Shown here in pieces: positions 10,201-17,203 of a DNA stretch of 28,674 nucleotides (the stretch's first letter is position 1; every line of letters begins with the position of its first letter). The position numbers and the translations under genes were made by a program. The notes beneath the pieces were generated by a model. That model was not told where the DNA came from. It searched no databases and was given only the letters and a program-made list of their open reading frames with translations. Source of the stretch: DASYAN01 sp034431765 (lineage in GTDB: Bacteria > Chloroflexota > Ktedonobacteria > Ktedonobacterales > Ktedonobacteraceae); assembly GCA_034431765.1 (NCBI GenBank), contig DAOUDD010000191.1, positions 1 through 28,674 of the forward strand, in the 5' to 3' direction.

Positions 10201-11848
10201 GGCGCATCCGTAACACCAGAAACTGCACTACCGATTCTTCGTCGGATAGTGAAGCCAGAATTCTGCTTCGTATAGCTCTATCCTCGGGTGAAGAAATATC
10301 CATCCCCTCAACACGCGCTTGCTCGTCAAGCAGATCTTTGCGGAGTATTTTCCCAAGAGGACTTCTCGGTAGCGCATCGCGAAACTCAACAACGTGAGGT
10401 ATCTTGTAGTCACTCAATCGATCCTTGCAGTAAAGCAGTACTTCCAGCTCCGTTGGCATCCCTTCAGCTACAATGACAGCCTTGATGCTTTGTCCTCCAT
10501 ATGGTCCAGGAATACCCACCACAGCCACCTCCCTGACGGCGGGATGGGTCAATAACACCTGCTCGATCTCCAGAGGATCGACCTTCTCTCCTCCACTTTC
10601 AATAAATATTTTTTTGCGCCCAGTGATAAATAGTCTGCCCTTTTCATCTTTTTTACCGAGATCACCTGTAAAAAAGAAGCCTTCTCTAAATGCCTCACGG
10701 TTTAACTCATCGTTATTGAGATAACCTGCGGTCATCGCCTCGCTCTTGACAACAATCTCTCCTACGCTCCCAGCAGGTAAGGATTCGAGAGTTCCATTTG
10801 TAACGCGCACCTCTATCGTTCCGATGGGCCTGCCAACCATGTCGTGACGCACATCCTCGTCCGGCTCCATGTTCACAGTGATCAACCCAGCTTCCGTACT
10901 ACCATACATTGAGCGCAATAGAATACCAAACCGTTGCTTGAAACGCGTAAAGGTTTCTTGCGGCAGAAAATTCCCCCCGGTTAAGCATAAGCGCAGAGAA
11001 GAGAGATCGGCATTCACATCTTTGGGCACTTCGGCCAACGCACCAAAAATATAAGGAGTAGCAGGCAAGATAGAAATGTGCTCCTGTGCAATAAGTTCGA
11101 GCACGTGCCGCGCGCGGAACACAAACGGCACCTCCACCTGTGTCTTATTGCGCTCAACCTGCTCCAAAAGCACCAGGGTTACTCCTGTTGTTAGCGAAGC
11201 CAGCATGCATTTCATCATTCCATGCGTATGGAAGAGTGGCACAATACAGAGCACTGTATCTGCCGCAGTCATACGTATAGCGCTGGTATATGCCTCGATC
11301 TCGTATACCAGGTTTTTCTGTGTTCTATACACCTTCTTCGCCCGCCCAGTAGAGCCTGACGAATGCTGACAGACCACTGGACCATCAAATAGGGCACGAG
11401 GTGCACCACGCTTTTTATTAGAGGCTTGTTGTTGAAATGGAGGATCTGGAACTTTCTCTACTTCGTCAACGATGACAAAAGAAACATCTTTGTCTAGCTC
11501 ACGGGCGGTTTGCCTACATTTCTCTGCTCGCTCACTATCCGTTATAATTGCCTTGACCTCGTTGTCAATGAGATAGTGTCTGAGTTCATCAGCCTTCAAT
11601 GCTGGATGAAGGGGCAGTACAATAGACCCCAAACCTGCTACTGCAAAAAAGCTTACAATATATTCAATTGAATTGGGAAGCATGAGTATAACGCAATCCC
11701 CGTCATCAACCTTGAGCACACGCAGTATCTCTACAAAGCGTTCCACTCGTACGAAAAGTTGAGCGTAGCTCAAGCGAATATTTCCATAAACAAGTGCTGT
11801 TTTATCTGCATTAGCCTCTGCAGTTTGTGTGAGCATATGAAATAGCAT
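4274..11848 (-). CDS. Monomodular type I polyketide synthase: AMP ligase-ACP-KS-AT-DH-KR-ACP
   Basis: A 2524-residue modular synthase. An acyl-AMP ligase (about 1-510; SSGSTGRAKK 163-172, YGSTEAG 315-321, TGDLG 394-398, Lys500 in SPLGK) activates a carboxylic acid and loads ACP1 (Ser576 in GLGSLMA). KS spans about 686-1116 with Cys862, His997 and His1037. AT spans about 1228-1530: GHSVGE with Ser1319, and YAFH at 1419-1422 pointing to malonyl-CoA. DH covers about 1597-1885 with His1628 and Asp1803. KR has TGGSGGLG (2158-2165), Tyr2301, and LDD (2244-2246), predicting B-type reduction. ACP2 carries Ser2469. There is no ER, methyltransferase or release domain. One cycle would add two carbons and leave an enoyl thioester, or a 3-hydroxyacyl thioester if the divergent DH is inactive. 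GGAGG lies 8 bases before the ATG. A phosphopantetheinyl transferase is not in the window. Confidence 0.95.
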   Translation of the reverse strand: MLFHMLTQTAEANADKTALVYGNIRLSYAQLFVRVERFVEILRVLKVDDGDCVILMLPNSIEYIVSFFAVAGLGSIVLPLHPALKADELRHYLIDNEVKAIITDSERAEKCRQTARELDKDVSFVIVDEVEKVPDPPFQQQASNKKRGAPRALFDGPVVCQHSSGSTGRAKKVYRTQKNLVYEIEAYTSAIRMTAADTVLCIVPLFHTHGMMKCMLASLTTGVTLVLLEQVERNKTQVEVPFVFRARHVLELIAQEHISILPATPYIFGALAEVPKDVNADLSSLRLCLTGGNFLPQETFTRFKQRFGILLRSMYGSTEAGLITVNMEPDEDVRHDMVGRPIGTIEVRVTNGTLESLPAGSVGEIVVKSEAMTAGYLNNDELNREAFREGFFFTGDLGKKDEKGRLFITGRKKIFIESGGEKVDPLEIEQVLLTHPAVREVAVVGIPGPYGGQSIKAVIVAEGMPTELEVLLYCKDRLSDYKIPHVVEFRDALPRSPLGKILRKDLLDEQARVEGMDISSPEDRAIRSRILASLSDEESVVQFLVLRMRQQIAAFLHVDVAEIDTQRPLGEFGLGSLMAVELRNWLQASLELPFPITLFWSYPTIESLAAHLVTRLLQTVHAQAAVRIEKGHVLESTVKSDESNTTHHALQSSEQPAETEAKQGNACHTMEHFQVGLEALKRERTEPIAIIGMSCRFPGGANSPEAFWRLLIEGRDAITEVPSNRYDIDTFYDPDIEAPGKTVSRWGGFLDAIDQFDPMFFGISPREAAYLDPQQRLLLEVSWEAMERAGLRPEKLFGSQTGVFTGLFNRDYFDMQIEQMVYENAASANAYIGIGNGPSFAAGRISYLLGLQGPSMVVDTVCSSSLVAVHLACQSLYNKECTMAFAGATNLILYPLSTIITSKMRVLSSTGRSKAFDASADGFVRGEGCAVVILKRLSQAQADGDPILALIRGSAVNQDGRSSGLTAPNGMAQQDVVRQALQRAGVAPRDISYVETHGTGTALGDPIEVEALKAVVGQPRPVGPECVLGSVKTNIGHLEACAGMAGLIKAVLCMQHGMLPPVLHLKELNPHISLENTPFVIPTSLRSWPQGIKRKYAGVSGAGLSGTNAHVVLEEAPDSGLIPNGVARDEIERTSHILPLSARDPEALRQLARTYQHELVTPESLLSRASLRDICYTASVRRTHYPYRIALVGQDHEGLASQLEALTENERVPITVSEAVGESKPDPVFMFAGQGTQRVGVGRQLFEQEPVFRASIEECDALLRQYISWSLVEEFYADSKHSRLHKTQVAQVVLFAMQVALVALWRSWGIVPGAVIGHSVGEIAAAYVAGVLSLEDAVKIVAYRGQLMQQAHGQGKMAVVVMEEAEVRQLVAAYASFLSIAAVNSPTNIVLSGETKDLEEVLHMIEREGTFFRRLPVDYAFHSRQMELFRQPLVQRLQGLKPRKASIQLVSTVTGQCSSGEEYGADYWGRNMCQEVRFGPALEKLMMMGYRTFLEISSQPALLQSTKQCLKWQAKDGMVLPSLRQGMEDRAVILASLGALYIQGYTVDWERVYRTASETYTVVTLPTYQWQRKRYWFPEKKSAPPRYRGVSSKAQLHPLLGQHLRSATKEKVFETVINASVITWLNDHQIYDTVVFPASACIEMMVAGAKETLKVDNVQLDDLFIHQALQLSPDTGRLVQLLVHLSADRKSASVQMYSSVEDEGSDDEQWVLHASGNVQVAHYQATPTKELFTPTDVQLRCLQRLEGHQHYQHMRDIGLQYGTTFQGVRHIWRRDGEALASIILPEQLENELNGYTFHPALLDACFQVVESSLAKSVREHEMSVYLPLSMDSIRLYGRPQKSIWCHVVVRPESEETGATPVVDVQILDESGQSIGEINGLHLRRAPREALIPQARQQIRDWFYTLNWERKERVVHSGNFTMRTSAEDGTWLILGDRSGTGSELARRLRMQGEQCVLVLAKQEIANSEFEADCIDPFDPAAFHALLAKHFPDGHTCRGIVHLWSLDCAQNPKASSADLEESQHLICGSVLHMIQALVGKKWSSLPQLWIMTRSSQSVTGGESELTIAQAPIWGLGRVIVMEQPDFHCTRIDLDCVGNTYKEIDKLLEEIEHPENEDQIAFRLQERYVARLEQSDLGSSGRRQQQRVTPSFRADSTYLITGGSGGLGLALARWIVIHGGVKHLVLASRSGASHATRVVTSELEQKGAKVLVINVDVSQENQVAQMLATVRSTMPSLRGIIHAAGVLDDGVLLQQNWERFNKVMAPKLKGTWNLHMLTQDMPLDFFTLFSSGASLLGSTGQGNYAAANAFMDGLAHYRRLRGLPAVSINWGAWSEAGMATTSTQIQRQLVKDGMQPIGLVQGMEILEQVLEQSPVQIGVLPIDWTKFVQHFMGSEKPAFLERLLNGVHVESNGTSLRAQQDTLLRTMKAVPESEQLDILRGVVRQQIRLVLGFDAGFKLEPEQNLFEVGMDSLMAVELRNRLHALLGTLLPASLVFDHPNAEALTTYLAKAMLHTAEWQELSVTEKG

Positions 11849-11870
11849 CTCCAGGTTCCTCCAATGCTAA

Positions 11871-11879
11871 ATTATATCA
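11871..11879 (-). promoter_or_regulatory. Extended -10 promoter just upstream of the PKS gene
   Basis: On the minus strand, TGATATAAT combines a perfect TATAAT (11871-11876) with the TG of an extended -10 at 11878-11879. The expected -35 position (CCAGAG, 11894-11899) is poor. Transcription would start near 11864, leaving a short leader that contains the GGAGG ribosome site. Confidence 0.45.
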
Positions 11880-12080
11880 GAGCAGTAAAATACCTCTGGT
11901 AAACAACAGATCTTGTTCTTGCTGGTGCTATCTCGCTTGAATCATGAGCAATGCCACTATGCCTCTAACCATTTTATGGCGAACTTCTCCTGATATGCCT
12001 CACAAACTATTTTCTTCCTCACGAAACTCGCCAAACTAGTTCAAATGGATTCTATCTCTGTAAACCTCAACTGTAAAGAA

Positions 12081-12109
12081 AAGATATGAAAAGAACCAAT
12101 ACGAGTCAA
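12081..12109 (-). promoter_or_regulatory. Second, distal sigma70-type promoter upstream of the PKS gene
   Basis: On the minus strand, TTGACT (12104-12109), a 17-base spacer and TATCTT (12081-12086) fit a housekeeping promoter reading towards the PKS operon with a leader of about 225 bases. It lies between the LysR relic and the PKS gene, whose own extended -10 element is closer. Confidence 0.35.
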
Positions 12110-12160
12110 CCATCTTTTACAGATTTTGTCAAGACTCAATGAAAACATCTCTGGAGAAAC

Positions 12161-12349
12161 TTATATTCCCACAGAAGGTGAAGCAAGTACCTTACGCATA
12201 ATTTGGAGAAATGCCTGAAAATCAGGAGAGAGCTGCTTATCTTTATGCCAGGCTATCTGAGTCATAAACGCGAGTTCTGGTCCAACCCAGTTAAGTGGAA
12301 TGAGCTCGCCCTGTGCAACCTCTGAGGCTACGGTAAGACGTTCCAGGAA
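12161..12349 (-). pseudogene. LysR-family regulator, C-terminal remnant
   Basis: On the minus strand an open frame of 62 codons plus stop (TAA at 12161-12163) reads as the end of a LysR effector domain: LTVASEVAQGELIPL, then MTQIAWHKDKQLSPDFQAFL and a short tail. This matches the usual LysR C-terminal pattern of a G-L-P segment followed by an aromatic-rich strand and a final helix. A TAG codon precedes it directly, and the helix-turn-helix half is not seen in the next 300 bases in any frame. The gene is therefore truncated and presumably dead. It lies just upstream of the PKS operon in the same orientation and may once have served this or another gene here. Confidence 0.6.
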
Positions 12350-12661
12350 CTAGAGTAGCAGAGTCATTAGTTCGTGACTATTTAAACGCACTCACACATG
12401 CTTTCGCTAAAAGCTGAGGTCGAGCTAAGATTATGGATTGTCCTGGCCATGTTCCTTTCATCCTGTAGTCATCCGTTCATAAATATGAAGATGAAGAATA
12501 CAACCGCTTGTGTCTTCGGGCAGAGCACTGTTTCGATAACCATTTTCCTGTCTTAGCTCATAGACATGAGGAAAAGGCTCTTCTTCCTACACAGATGGAT
12601 CTCTACACGTACAGAAATGAGACCCTCTGGATGATAAAAAACAAGAGGAGGTACATGAAAT
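12350..12661. other. Intergenic stretch with a possible unidentified relic
   Basis: About 310 bases between the LysR remnant and the dehydrogenase gene. A plus-strand frame open from about 12470 into the start of the next gene has a protein-like mix of charged and aromatic residues, but it has no start with a ribosome site and I do not recognise it. The AGGAGG at 12646-12651 is the ribosome site of the dehydrogenase. Confidence 0.3.
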
Positions 12662-13666
12662 ATGGCGCGTGTTGCGCTAATTCTGGTCCCGATTGAGCAA
12701 CGTTGGGTGGGGCGTTTACAACGTATCTCGCCTGACCTGACGATTGAGCATCGACCCTCATTGTCCTTGCAGGAGAGGCTGTGGCAAGAGGTAGAAATAC
12801 TCTTTGGTGTTCCCCAACAGTTACCAATGCCAAAGCAAGTTCCTAGGCTGCGGTGGATACAACTCTACTCCGCCGGTGCTGATCACCTTGTTGACAATCC
12901 ACTTTTCCAGGCTGATATCATGATTACAACCGCGAGTGGAGTACATGCCATCAATATCGCTGAGTATGTGCTTACCATGACACAGGTCTGGTATCGCCAG
13001 ATACCGCAGTTACTCCTTTGGAGGCAAGGAAGAGAGTGGAGCAAAGAGAAGGAAAGTATCAACTCCTCGATAGAGGAATTGCACGGGAAAACAATTGGTA
13101 TTGTTGGCTATGGTAGTATTGGACGCCAGATAGCACGATTGGCACAAGCTTATGGCATGCGTGTTCTGGCAATGCAACGCAGCAATAATCATAAAGATAC
13201 AGGTTACCAGTTTCCCAATGTTGGTGATCCCGAAGGAAGATTACCTGAGCGTTATTACACCTTCGACCAGTTGCACGATATGTTGAAAGAGTGCGATGTT
13301 GTAGTTGCAGCAGTGCCTTTGACGACAGAGACGAAAGCAATGTTCAATGCAGAAGCGTTTCAAGTGATGAAGAATAACGCGTTTTTTGTGAATATCGCTC
13401 GCGGTGATATATGCAATGAGGATGCATTAATTCATGCGCTTGTACAGAAACAGATAGCAGGTGCCGCGCTCGATGTCTTTCAGCAGGAACCACTCCCATC
13501 AACCTCGCCACTATGGAACTTGCCCAATGTGCTCATGAGTCCTCACCATTCATGGGCGACACCGCATTACAGCGAACGAGCGGCAACCATTTTTGAGGAA
13601 AACTTACGTCGCTATGTTGAGGGACAACTCTTGTATAATGTTGTTGACCGAAAGCGTGGATATTAG
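12662..13666 (+). CDS. D-2-hydroxyacid dehydrogenase (NAD-dependent)
   Basis: A 334-residue protein of the D-isomer-specific 2-hydroxyacid dehydrogenase family, in the normal length range, which interconverts 2-keto and D-2-hydroxy acids with NAD(P)H. The cofactor domain has GYGSIG at 149-154. The catalytic triad of the family is present: Arg247 in NIARGD, Glu276 in QQEPLP, and His295 in MSPHHSW. The N-terminal substrate domain contains the usual LYSAGADHL (68-76) and ASGVHAINIAEYVL segments. AGGAGG (12646-12651) lies 10 bases before the ATG at 12662; an out-of-frame ATG at 12655 is too close to it. It stands alone on the plus strand, divergent from the PKS operon. The substrate cannot be told from sequence; a link with the polyketide genes is possible but not shown. 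Confidence 0.9.
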   Translation: MARVALILVPIEQRWVGRLQRISPDLTIEHRPSLSLQERLWQEVEILFGVPQQLPMPKQVPRLRWIQLYSAGADHLVDNPLFQADIMITTASGVHAINIAEYVLTMTQVWYRQIPQLLLWRQGREWSKEKESINSSIEELHGKTIGIVGYGSIGRQIARLAQAYGMRVLAMQRSNNHKDTGYQFPNVGDPEGRLPERYYTFDQLHDMLKECDVVVAAVPLTTETKAMFNAEAFQVMKNNAFFVNIARGDICNEDALIHALVQKQIAGAALDVFQQEPLPSTSPLWNLPNVLMSPHHSWATPHYSERAATIFEENLRRYVEGQLLYNVVDRKRGY

Positions 13667-14118
13667 ATATGTTTCCTCTGCCTTCTAGCAAGGGCTAATC
13701 ATAGTGGAGAAGACACGCACTGTGGGCATTGTCCGTCCAGGGTGCGGCGATGATTGTCGGGGCACGTACCCGTGCCCTTCATAATCTCAACTTTTCGCTG
13801 TATCCTCGATCAATTCGCCAAGATTTCGGATTTTCTGTCAGGAAGCAGATGCACTGGTGCCTGTTTTTTGAGATTGATCAGGATCATTGCGTACAATATC
13901 CTGGGTCGTTTTTACGCATTCCTCCCCCAGCGTCTTTCAGTATCTTCACCTCACCGACAGTCTAGTATAATTTCACGCCTTGAGGCTCTGCCTTCACAAC
14001 ATAATGACACAGGCCTAAGCAATTCATTTTTTGCATCGTGAGCTGAGCAACGTGCTGACAAAAAAGCTGTTCAGCAAAGCTGCAAAATTTTGAACTGCAC
14101 TCCAGAACTATCTATGCA
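13667..14118. other. Intergenic region, no gene supported
   Basis: About 450 bases following the dehydrogenase. Two overlapping plus-strand frames of 78 and 95 codons (from 13729 and 13754) lack ribosome sites and have no recognisable motif. They also run through the 13760-13777 palindrome, so I read them as chance. No clear terminator for the dehydrogenase gene was found. Confidence 0.45.
13760..13777. repeat. GC-rich palindrome, possible dispersed repeat
   Basis: GGGCACG (13760-13766), loop TACC, CGTGCCC (13771-13777): a perfect 7-bp hairpin in otherwise mixed sequence, following GATTGTCG. It resembles REP-type GC palindromes scattered between genes in many bacterial genomes. Only one copy is visible here, so dispersion cannot be confirmed. 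Confidence 0.4.
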
Positions 14119-14147
14119 TTGACAATCTCTGAAAAATTCGTTATATT
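14119..14147 (+). promoter_or_regulatory. Near-consensus sigma70 promoter for the beta-helix protein gene
   Basis: A perfect TTGACA (14119-14124), a spacer of exactly 17 bases, and TATATT (14142-14147). The predicted start is near 14154, leaving a leader of about 230 bases before the ATG at 14385. An unusually strong promoter of this type commonly needs a repressor, and a palindrome follows immediately. Confidence 0.65.
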
Positions 14148-14154
14148 CGTACTA

Positions 14155-14192
14155 ACTAAACGATATTGATTTCGTAAAATATCGGATTTAGT
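14155..14192. promoter_or_regulatory. Operator-like palindrome at the transcription start
   Basis: Left arm ACTAAACGATATT (14155-14167) and right arm AATATCG-GA-TTTAGT (14178-14192). The arms match perfectly except for two inserted bases, with a 10-base centre. It begins at about +1 of the predicted promoter, where a bound repressor would block transcription. The regulator is not in the window. Confidence 0.5.
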
Positions 14193-14384
14193 AAACTATG
14201 GAGTCCTTTTCTTTTCCTCGCACTAGCCAGAGGAAGTCGCAAACAAGTGAAAACGCTGGCTCTCGGCTCTATCATCTCTTCGAGTAAGCTATTTACAGAA
14301 TGACCCTGGTCTGTTGAAATCCTCTGGTAAGCATGGTTAGAGCCAGTGTTCCACACCAGGTATATAAGAGAAAAAGGAGATGTC

Positions 14385-16355
14385 ATGGATGTGCATCTCG
14401 GTGCTCTGAGGCACCTGAAACCTGCTCAACGGCGGATCGGGATACTTATGCTCTTCTGTTGCATAAGTGGTCTCCTCGTAATTTATCCCCTCTTCCATTC
14501 TTCCTCCAGCGCTCACGCCGCCGGGGCGTACCAGAACAACAACGGCTCGGTAGATCCGTCAGCTTCGGCTCGCCGACGCGGCTTCGGCTCGAACGTCTTC
14601 ATCTTCAATCCCAGTATGTCGCGGAGCGAGATCCAGGCGAAGGTCGATGCGGTAGCAAAAGAACAGGTCTCTAACCAGTTTGGCGCGCAGCGCTATGCGT
14701 TGCTGTTCGAGCCTGGCACGTATGGCTCCACTACTGACCCTCTCAACTTTCAGGTTGGCTATTACACTTCAGTGGCAGGTCTGGGCGTCTCCCCGAACGA
14801 TGTTGTTATCAACGGGTCGATCAACGTCTATAACCAGTGTTTCGGTACCAACAACTGCACCGCGCTCGTAAACTTCTGGCGCTCGTTATCGAACCTGACC
14901 ATCAACGTGACCAATCCGAATGGAGGCTGCTATAGCAGCGAATTCTGGGCAGTGTCACAGGCGGCACCGATGCGCCGGGTCCACGTCAATGGAAACACCA
15001 CTTTGATGGACTACTGCACCGCTCCTTCATATGCAAGTGGTGGCTTCATCGCTGATTCGCAGTTTGATGGCACGGTCACCAATGGCTCACAGCAGCAGTG
15101 GTTCACCAGGAACAGCAAGCTTACAAGCTGGAGCAACGGCGTCTGGAATCAGGTGTTTTCGGGCGTCGTTGGTGCACCCACCGAATGTTTCCCTGCTCAA
15201 AAGGCATGTGGTGGTCCATACACTACGCTTGCGGCCAGCCCGGTGACGCGAGAGGCACCATATCTGTATATGGATGCCAAAGGGAACTACAACGTCTTTG
15301 TCCCCTCGGCGCAGCGTAACTCCATAGGCACAACATGGGGCACCAGCGCAACACCTGGCTCGTCCATCTCACTCAAAAGATTCTTCATCGCCCAGCCAAC
15401 GGATTCAGTAGAGACAATCAATGACGCGTTAGATGATGGCAAGAATCTCATTCTGACTCCGGGCGTCTATCATCTGCGCCAGAGCATCAGAGTGACCCAT
15501 CCTAATACGGTGGTGCTTGGTCTTGGTTTCCCCACACTCATTCCCGACAACGGAAATATCTCGATGAGAGTCGCCAGTGTGAGGGGAGTTTCGATCTCAG
15601 GGCTAATCTTCGATGCAGGCGCAAAGAACTCTCCAACGCTGTTGCAGATCGGTACAGGCCATAATCGTGATAGCAATAACGACGCAGATACACAGGGATC
15701 TCAAGCTGGATATGATCATGGTGGTAGTGATAGATCTAACCCGACTGCTCTCCAGGATGTGTTCTTTCGTATTGGAGGCGCGGAGCCAGGCAAAGTCACG
15801 ACCAGCCTGATCATCAATAGTAACAACGTTATCCTCGACGACATCTGGGCATGGCGAGCCGACCATGGCAATGCAAACACTGTGGGCTGGACCATCAACA
15901 CCGCCGACACAGGCGTCATCGTTAACGGGAACAATGTGACCGCATACGGCCTGTTCGTCGAGCACTACCAGAAGTACGACGTGATCTGGAATGGGAATAA
16001 CGGGACGGTTGTCTTCTTCCAGAACGAGATGCCCTACGATCCGCCCAATCAGGCGGCATGGATGGAAGCTCCTGGTGTCAATGGCTGGGCAGCCTTCAAG
16101 GTTGGCAAGACCGTTACCAGTTTCCATGGGTACGGCATGGGCAGCTATAGTTTCTTCAATCAGGGCGTGGATATCTACGCAGCACACGCGTTCGAGGTCC
16201 CTACAACTCTTCCAGCCGGAAGTCTCCATAACCTGCTCACAATCTTCCTCTCGACTGCTGGCTCTGGTGGTATCCAGCACGTGGTCAATGACACAGGCGG
16301 GTCATCGACCATCGCCAACCCAGACACTCCGGTCACAGTGGTCAACTATCCGTAA
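14385..16355 (+). CDS. Secreted right-handed beta-helix protein, GH55/pectate-lyase-like
   Basis: 656 residues from the ATG at 14385, which has AGGAG (14375-14379) five bases ahead; the in-frame ATG at 14346 lacks a site. The N-terminus carries a hydrophobic signal segment (about residues 20-37) ending in AHA-AG, so the protein is exported. The mature part has Asn/Gly-rich strands and segments such as PGTYGS, GLGVSPNDVVINGSINVYNQC, ILTPGVYHLRQSIRV and LGLGFPTLIPDNG, typical of parallel beta-helix enzymes. Its two-half layout recalls GH55 beta-1,3-glucanases and related actinobacterial secreted proteins. A polysaccharide-degrading or -binding role is likely but the substrate is unproven. Codons are clearly more GC-rich than in neighbouring genes, suggesting acquisition. 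It has its own promoter, operator-like palindrome and terminator. Confidence 0.8.
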   Translation: MDVHLGALRHLKPAQRRIGILMLFCCISGLLVIYPLFHSSSSAHAAGAYQNNNGSVDPSASARRRGFGSNVFIFNPSMSRSEIQAKVDAVAKEQVSNQFGAQRYALLFEPGTYGSTTDPLNFQVGYYTSVAGLGVSPNDVVINGSINVYNQCFGTNNCTALVNFWRSLSNLTINVTNPNGGCYSSEFWAVSQAAPMRRVHVNGNTTLMDYCTAPSYASGGFIADSQFDGTVTNGSQQQWFTRNSKLTSWSNGVWNQVFSGVVGAPTECFPAQKACGGPYTTLAASPVTREAPYLYMDAKGNYNVFVPSAQRNSIGTTWGTSATPGSSISLKRFFIAQPTDSVETINDALDDGKNLILTPGVYHLRQSIRVTHPNTVVLGLGFPTLIPDNGNISMRVASVRGVSISGLIFDAGAKNSPTLLQIGTGHNRDSNNDADTQGSQAGYDHGGSDRSNPTALQDVFFRIGGAEPGKVTTSLIINSNNVILDDIWAWRADHGNANTVGWTINTADTGVIVNGNNVTAYGLFVEHYQKYDVIWNGNNGTVVFFQNEMPYDPPNQAAWMEAPGVNGWAAFKVGKTVTSFHGYGMGSYSFFNQGVDIYAAHAFEVPTTLPAGSLHNLLTIFLSTAGSGGIQHVVNDTGGSSTIANPDTPVTVVNYP

Positions 16356-16388
16356 CAGCCTGATACCTCGTCCGACCGTCTAACAAGT

Positions 16389-16429
16389 GACATGTGCCAT
16401 GGTCCTCTTTCTGGACTATGGCGCATGTC
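16389..16429 (+). terminator. Terminator of the beta-helix protein gene
   Basis: A 17-base stem, left arm 16389-16405 and right arm 16413-16429, with two G:U-compatible mismatches and a 7-base loop (TCTTTCT), starting 33 bases past the stop codon. The following TTATTG is only weakly T-rich. Confidence 0.6.
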
Positions 16430-16878
16430 TTATTGAGTGAGCGGACGAGATGGGGAATGGTGTACCGCTCATGTGCTATACTACCAGGGGTTTCATCACA
16501 CGGTCAAAGAATAAGCTTATGCGTTGCTTTTACAGATCGAGGAAGGGACGCAACGACTCGTTTTTTCTCTGCTTTGTAGAACTGATCTTGCCTTGATCAA
16601 AACACGACATATTTCCTTCTTATCAGGAATTGATCATCGCCTTTGTCAACCGAACAGACGCGGAGCAGATTCGCAGCTTTGCCCGCGAGTTCATACGCTA
16701 AAGAGAATCGACTGTCTGTCCTGAAAGCGCGAGGGGGCCAGACTGCGCGCTTGCCGGAGAGATTGGCATTCCTCTCGTTTTGCGCAACAAGCAGAACAAG
16801 AGTCACAATAGACAAACCGATGCAACCCCTGATGATTCTTCCTCTCGGAAACAGACGAGCCGGCAAAGGATCATTCCC
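16430..16878. other. Decayed region ahead of the MFS relic
   Basis: About 450 bases with no intact gene. At 16621-16701 one plus-strand frame reads a protein-like tail (QELIIAFVNRTDAEQIRSF, ending in a TAA) that lacks a start and is preceded by a stop at 16594. I do not recognise it. The last 100 bases are an Arg/Ser/Asp-rich lead-in, in frame with the transporter relic, that may be its decayed central loop. Confidence 0.35.
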
Positions 16879-17160
16879 ATGATGAAGGAGGGTCTTCAGT
16901 ATGTGAGTGGCGTGTCATGGATCTGGATGACTATCCTGCTAGCTGCCATCGCGAACGTTACGCATGTTCCACCTGAGAAATTAGGGCGCATCAGTAGCGT
17001 CGATATTTTAGGTTCATACAGCTTACTGCCAGTAGGCTTACTTGTGGCGGGTCTTCTTGCAGACCGAATTGGTCCGGCATGGGTATTTCTTGGCGGCGGC
17101 GTGCTTATTTTACCGATTGCTCTTGTTGGCCTCTGCCTTCCAAGTATTCGCCGGCTCTAG
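16879..17160 (+). pseudogene. MFS transporter remnant with internal deletion
   Basis: About 93 codons read as pieces of a major facilitator superfamily transporter. The first part (MMKEGLQYVSGVSWIWMTILLAA) is the loop-to-helix-7 segment found at the start of the C-terminal half. It then jumps, around 16965-16971, to VPPEKLGRISSVDILGSY followed by two hydrophobic helices and the end of the protein, which in intact relatives belong to helices 10-12. The N-terminal half and roughly one hundred residues in between are missing, so it cannot transport. The reading frame remains open across the junction, suggesting an in-frame or recent deletion. It ends 43 bases before the GrpB-family gene. Confidence 0.65.
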
Positions 17161-17203
17161 TTTAGGAATGTATTCTGGGGAGCACATTGCAGAGAGGAAG
17201 TTC

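Noticed and set aside
4274..11848. Fatty-acyl-AMP ligase (FAAL) or enoyl-reductase within the PKS
   Set aside because: I did not see the FAAL-specific insertion in the ligase. Between DH and KR only the structural KR subdomain is found, with no ER nucleotide motif.
13729..14041. Two overlapping small plus-strand frames
   Set aside because: No ribosome sites or motifs, and they run through a palindrome.
14181..14290. 29-codon leader peptide (starting ATG GAG TCC) in the leader of the beta-helix gene
   Set aside because: No ribosome site, and its start overlaps the region next to the palindrome; nothing suggests attenuation.
15603..16280. 225-codon minus-strand frame
   Set aside because: Antisense shadow of the GC-rich beta-helix protein gene.
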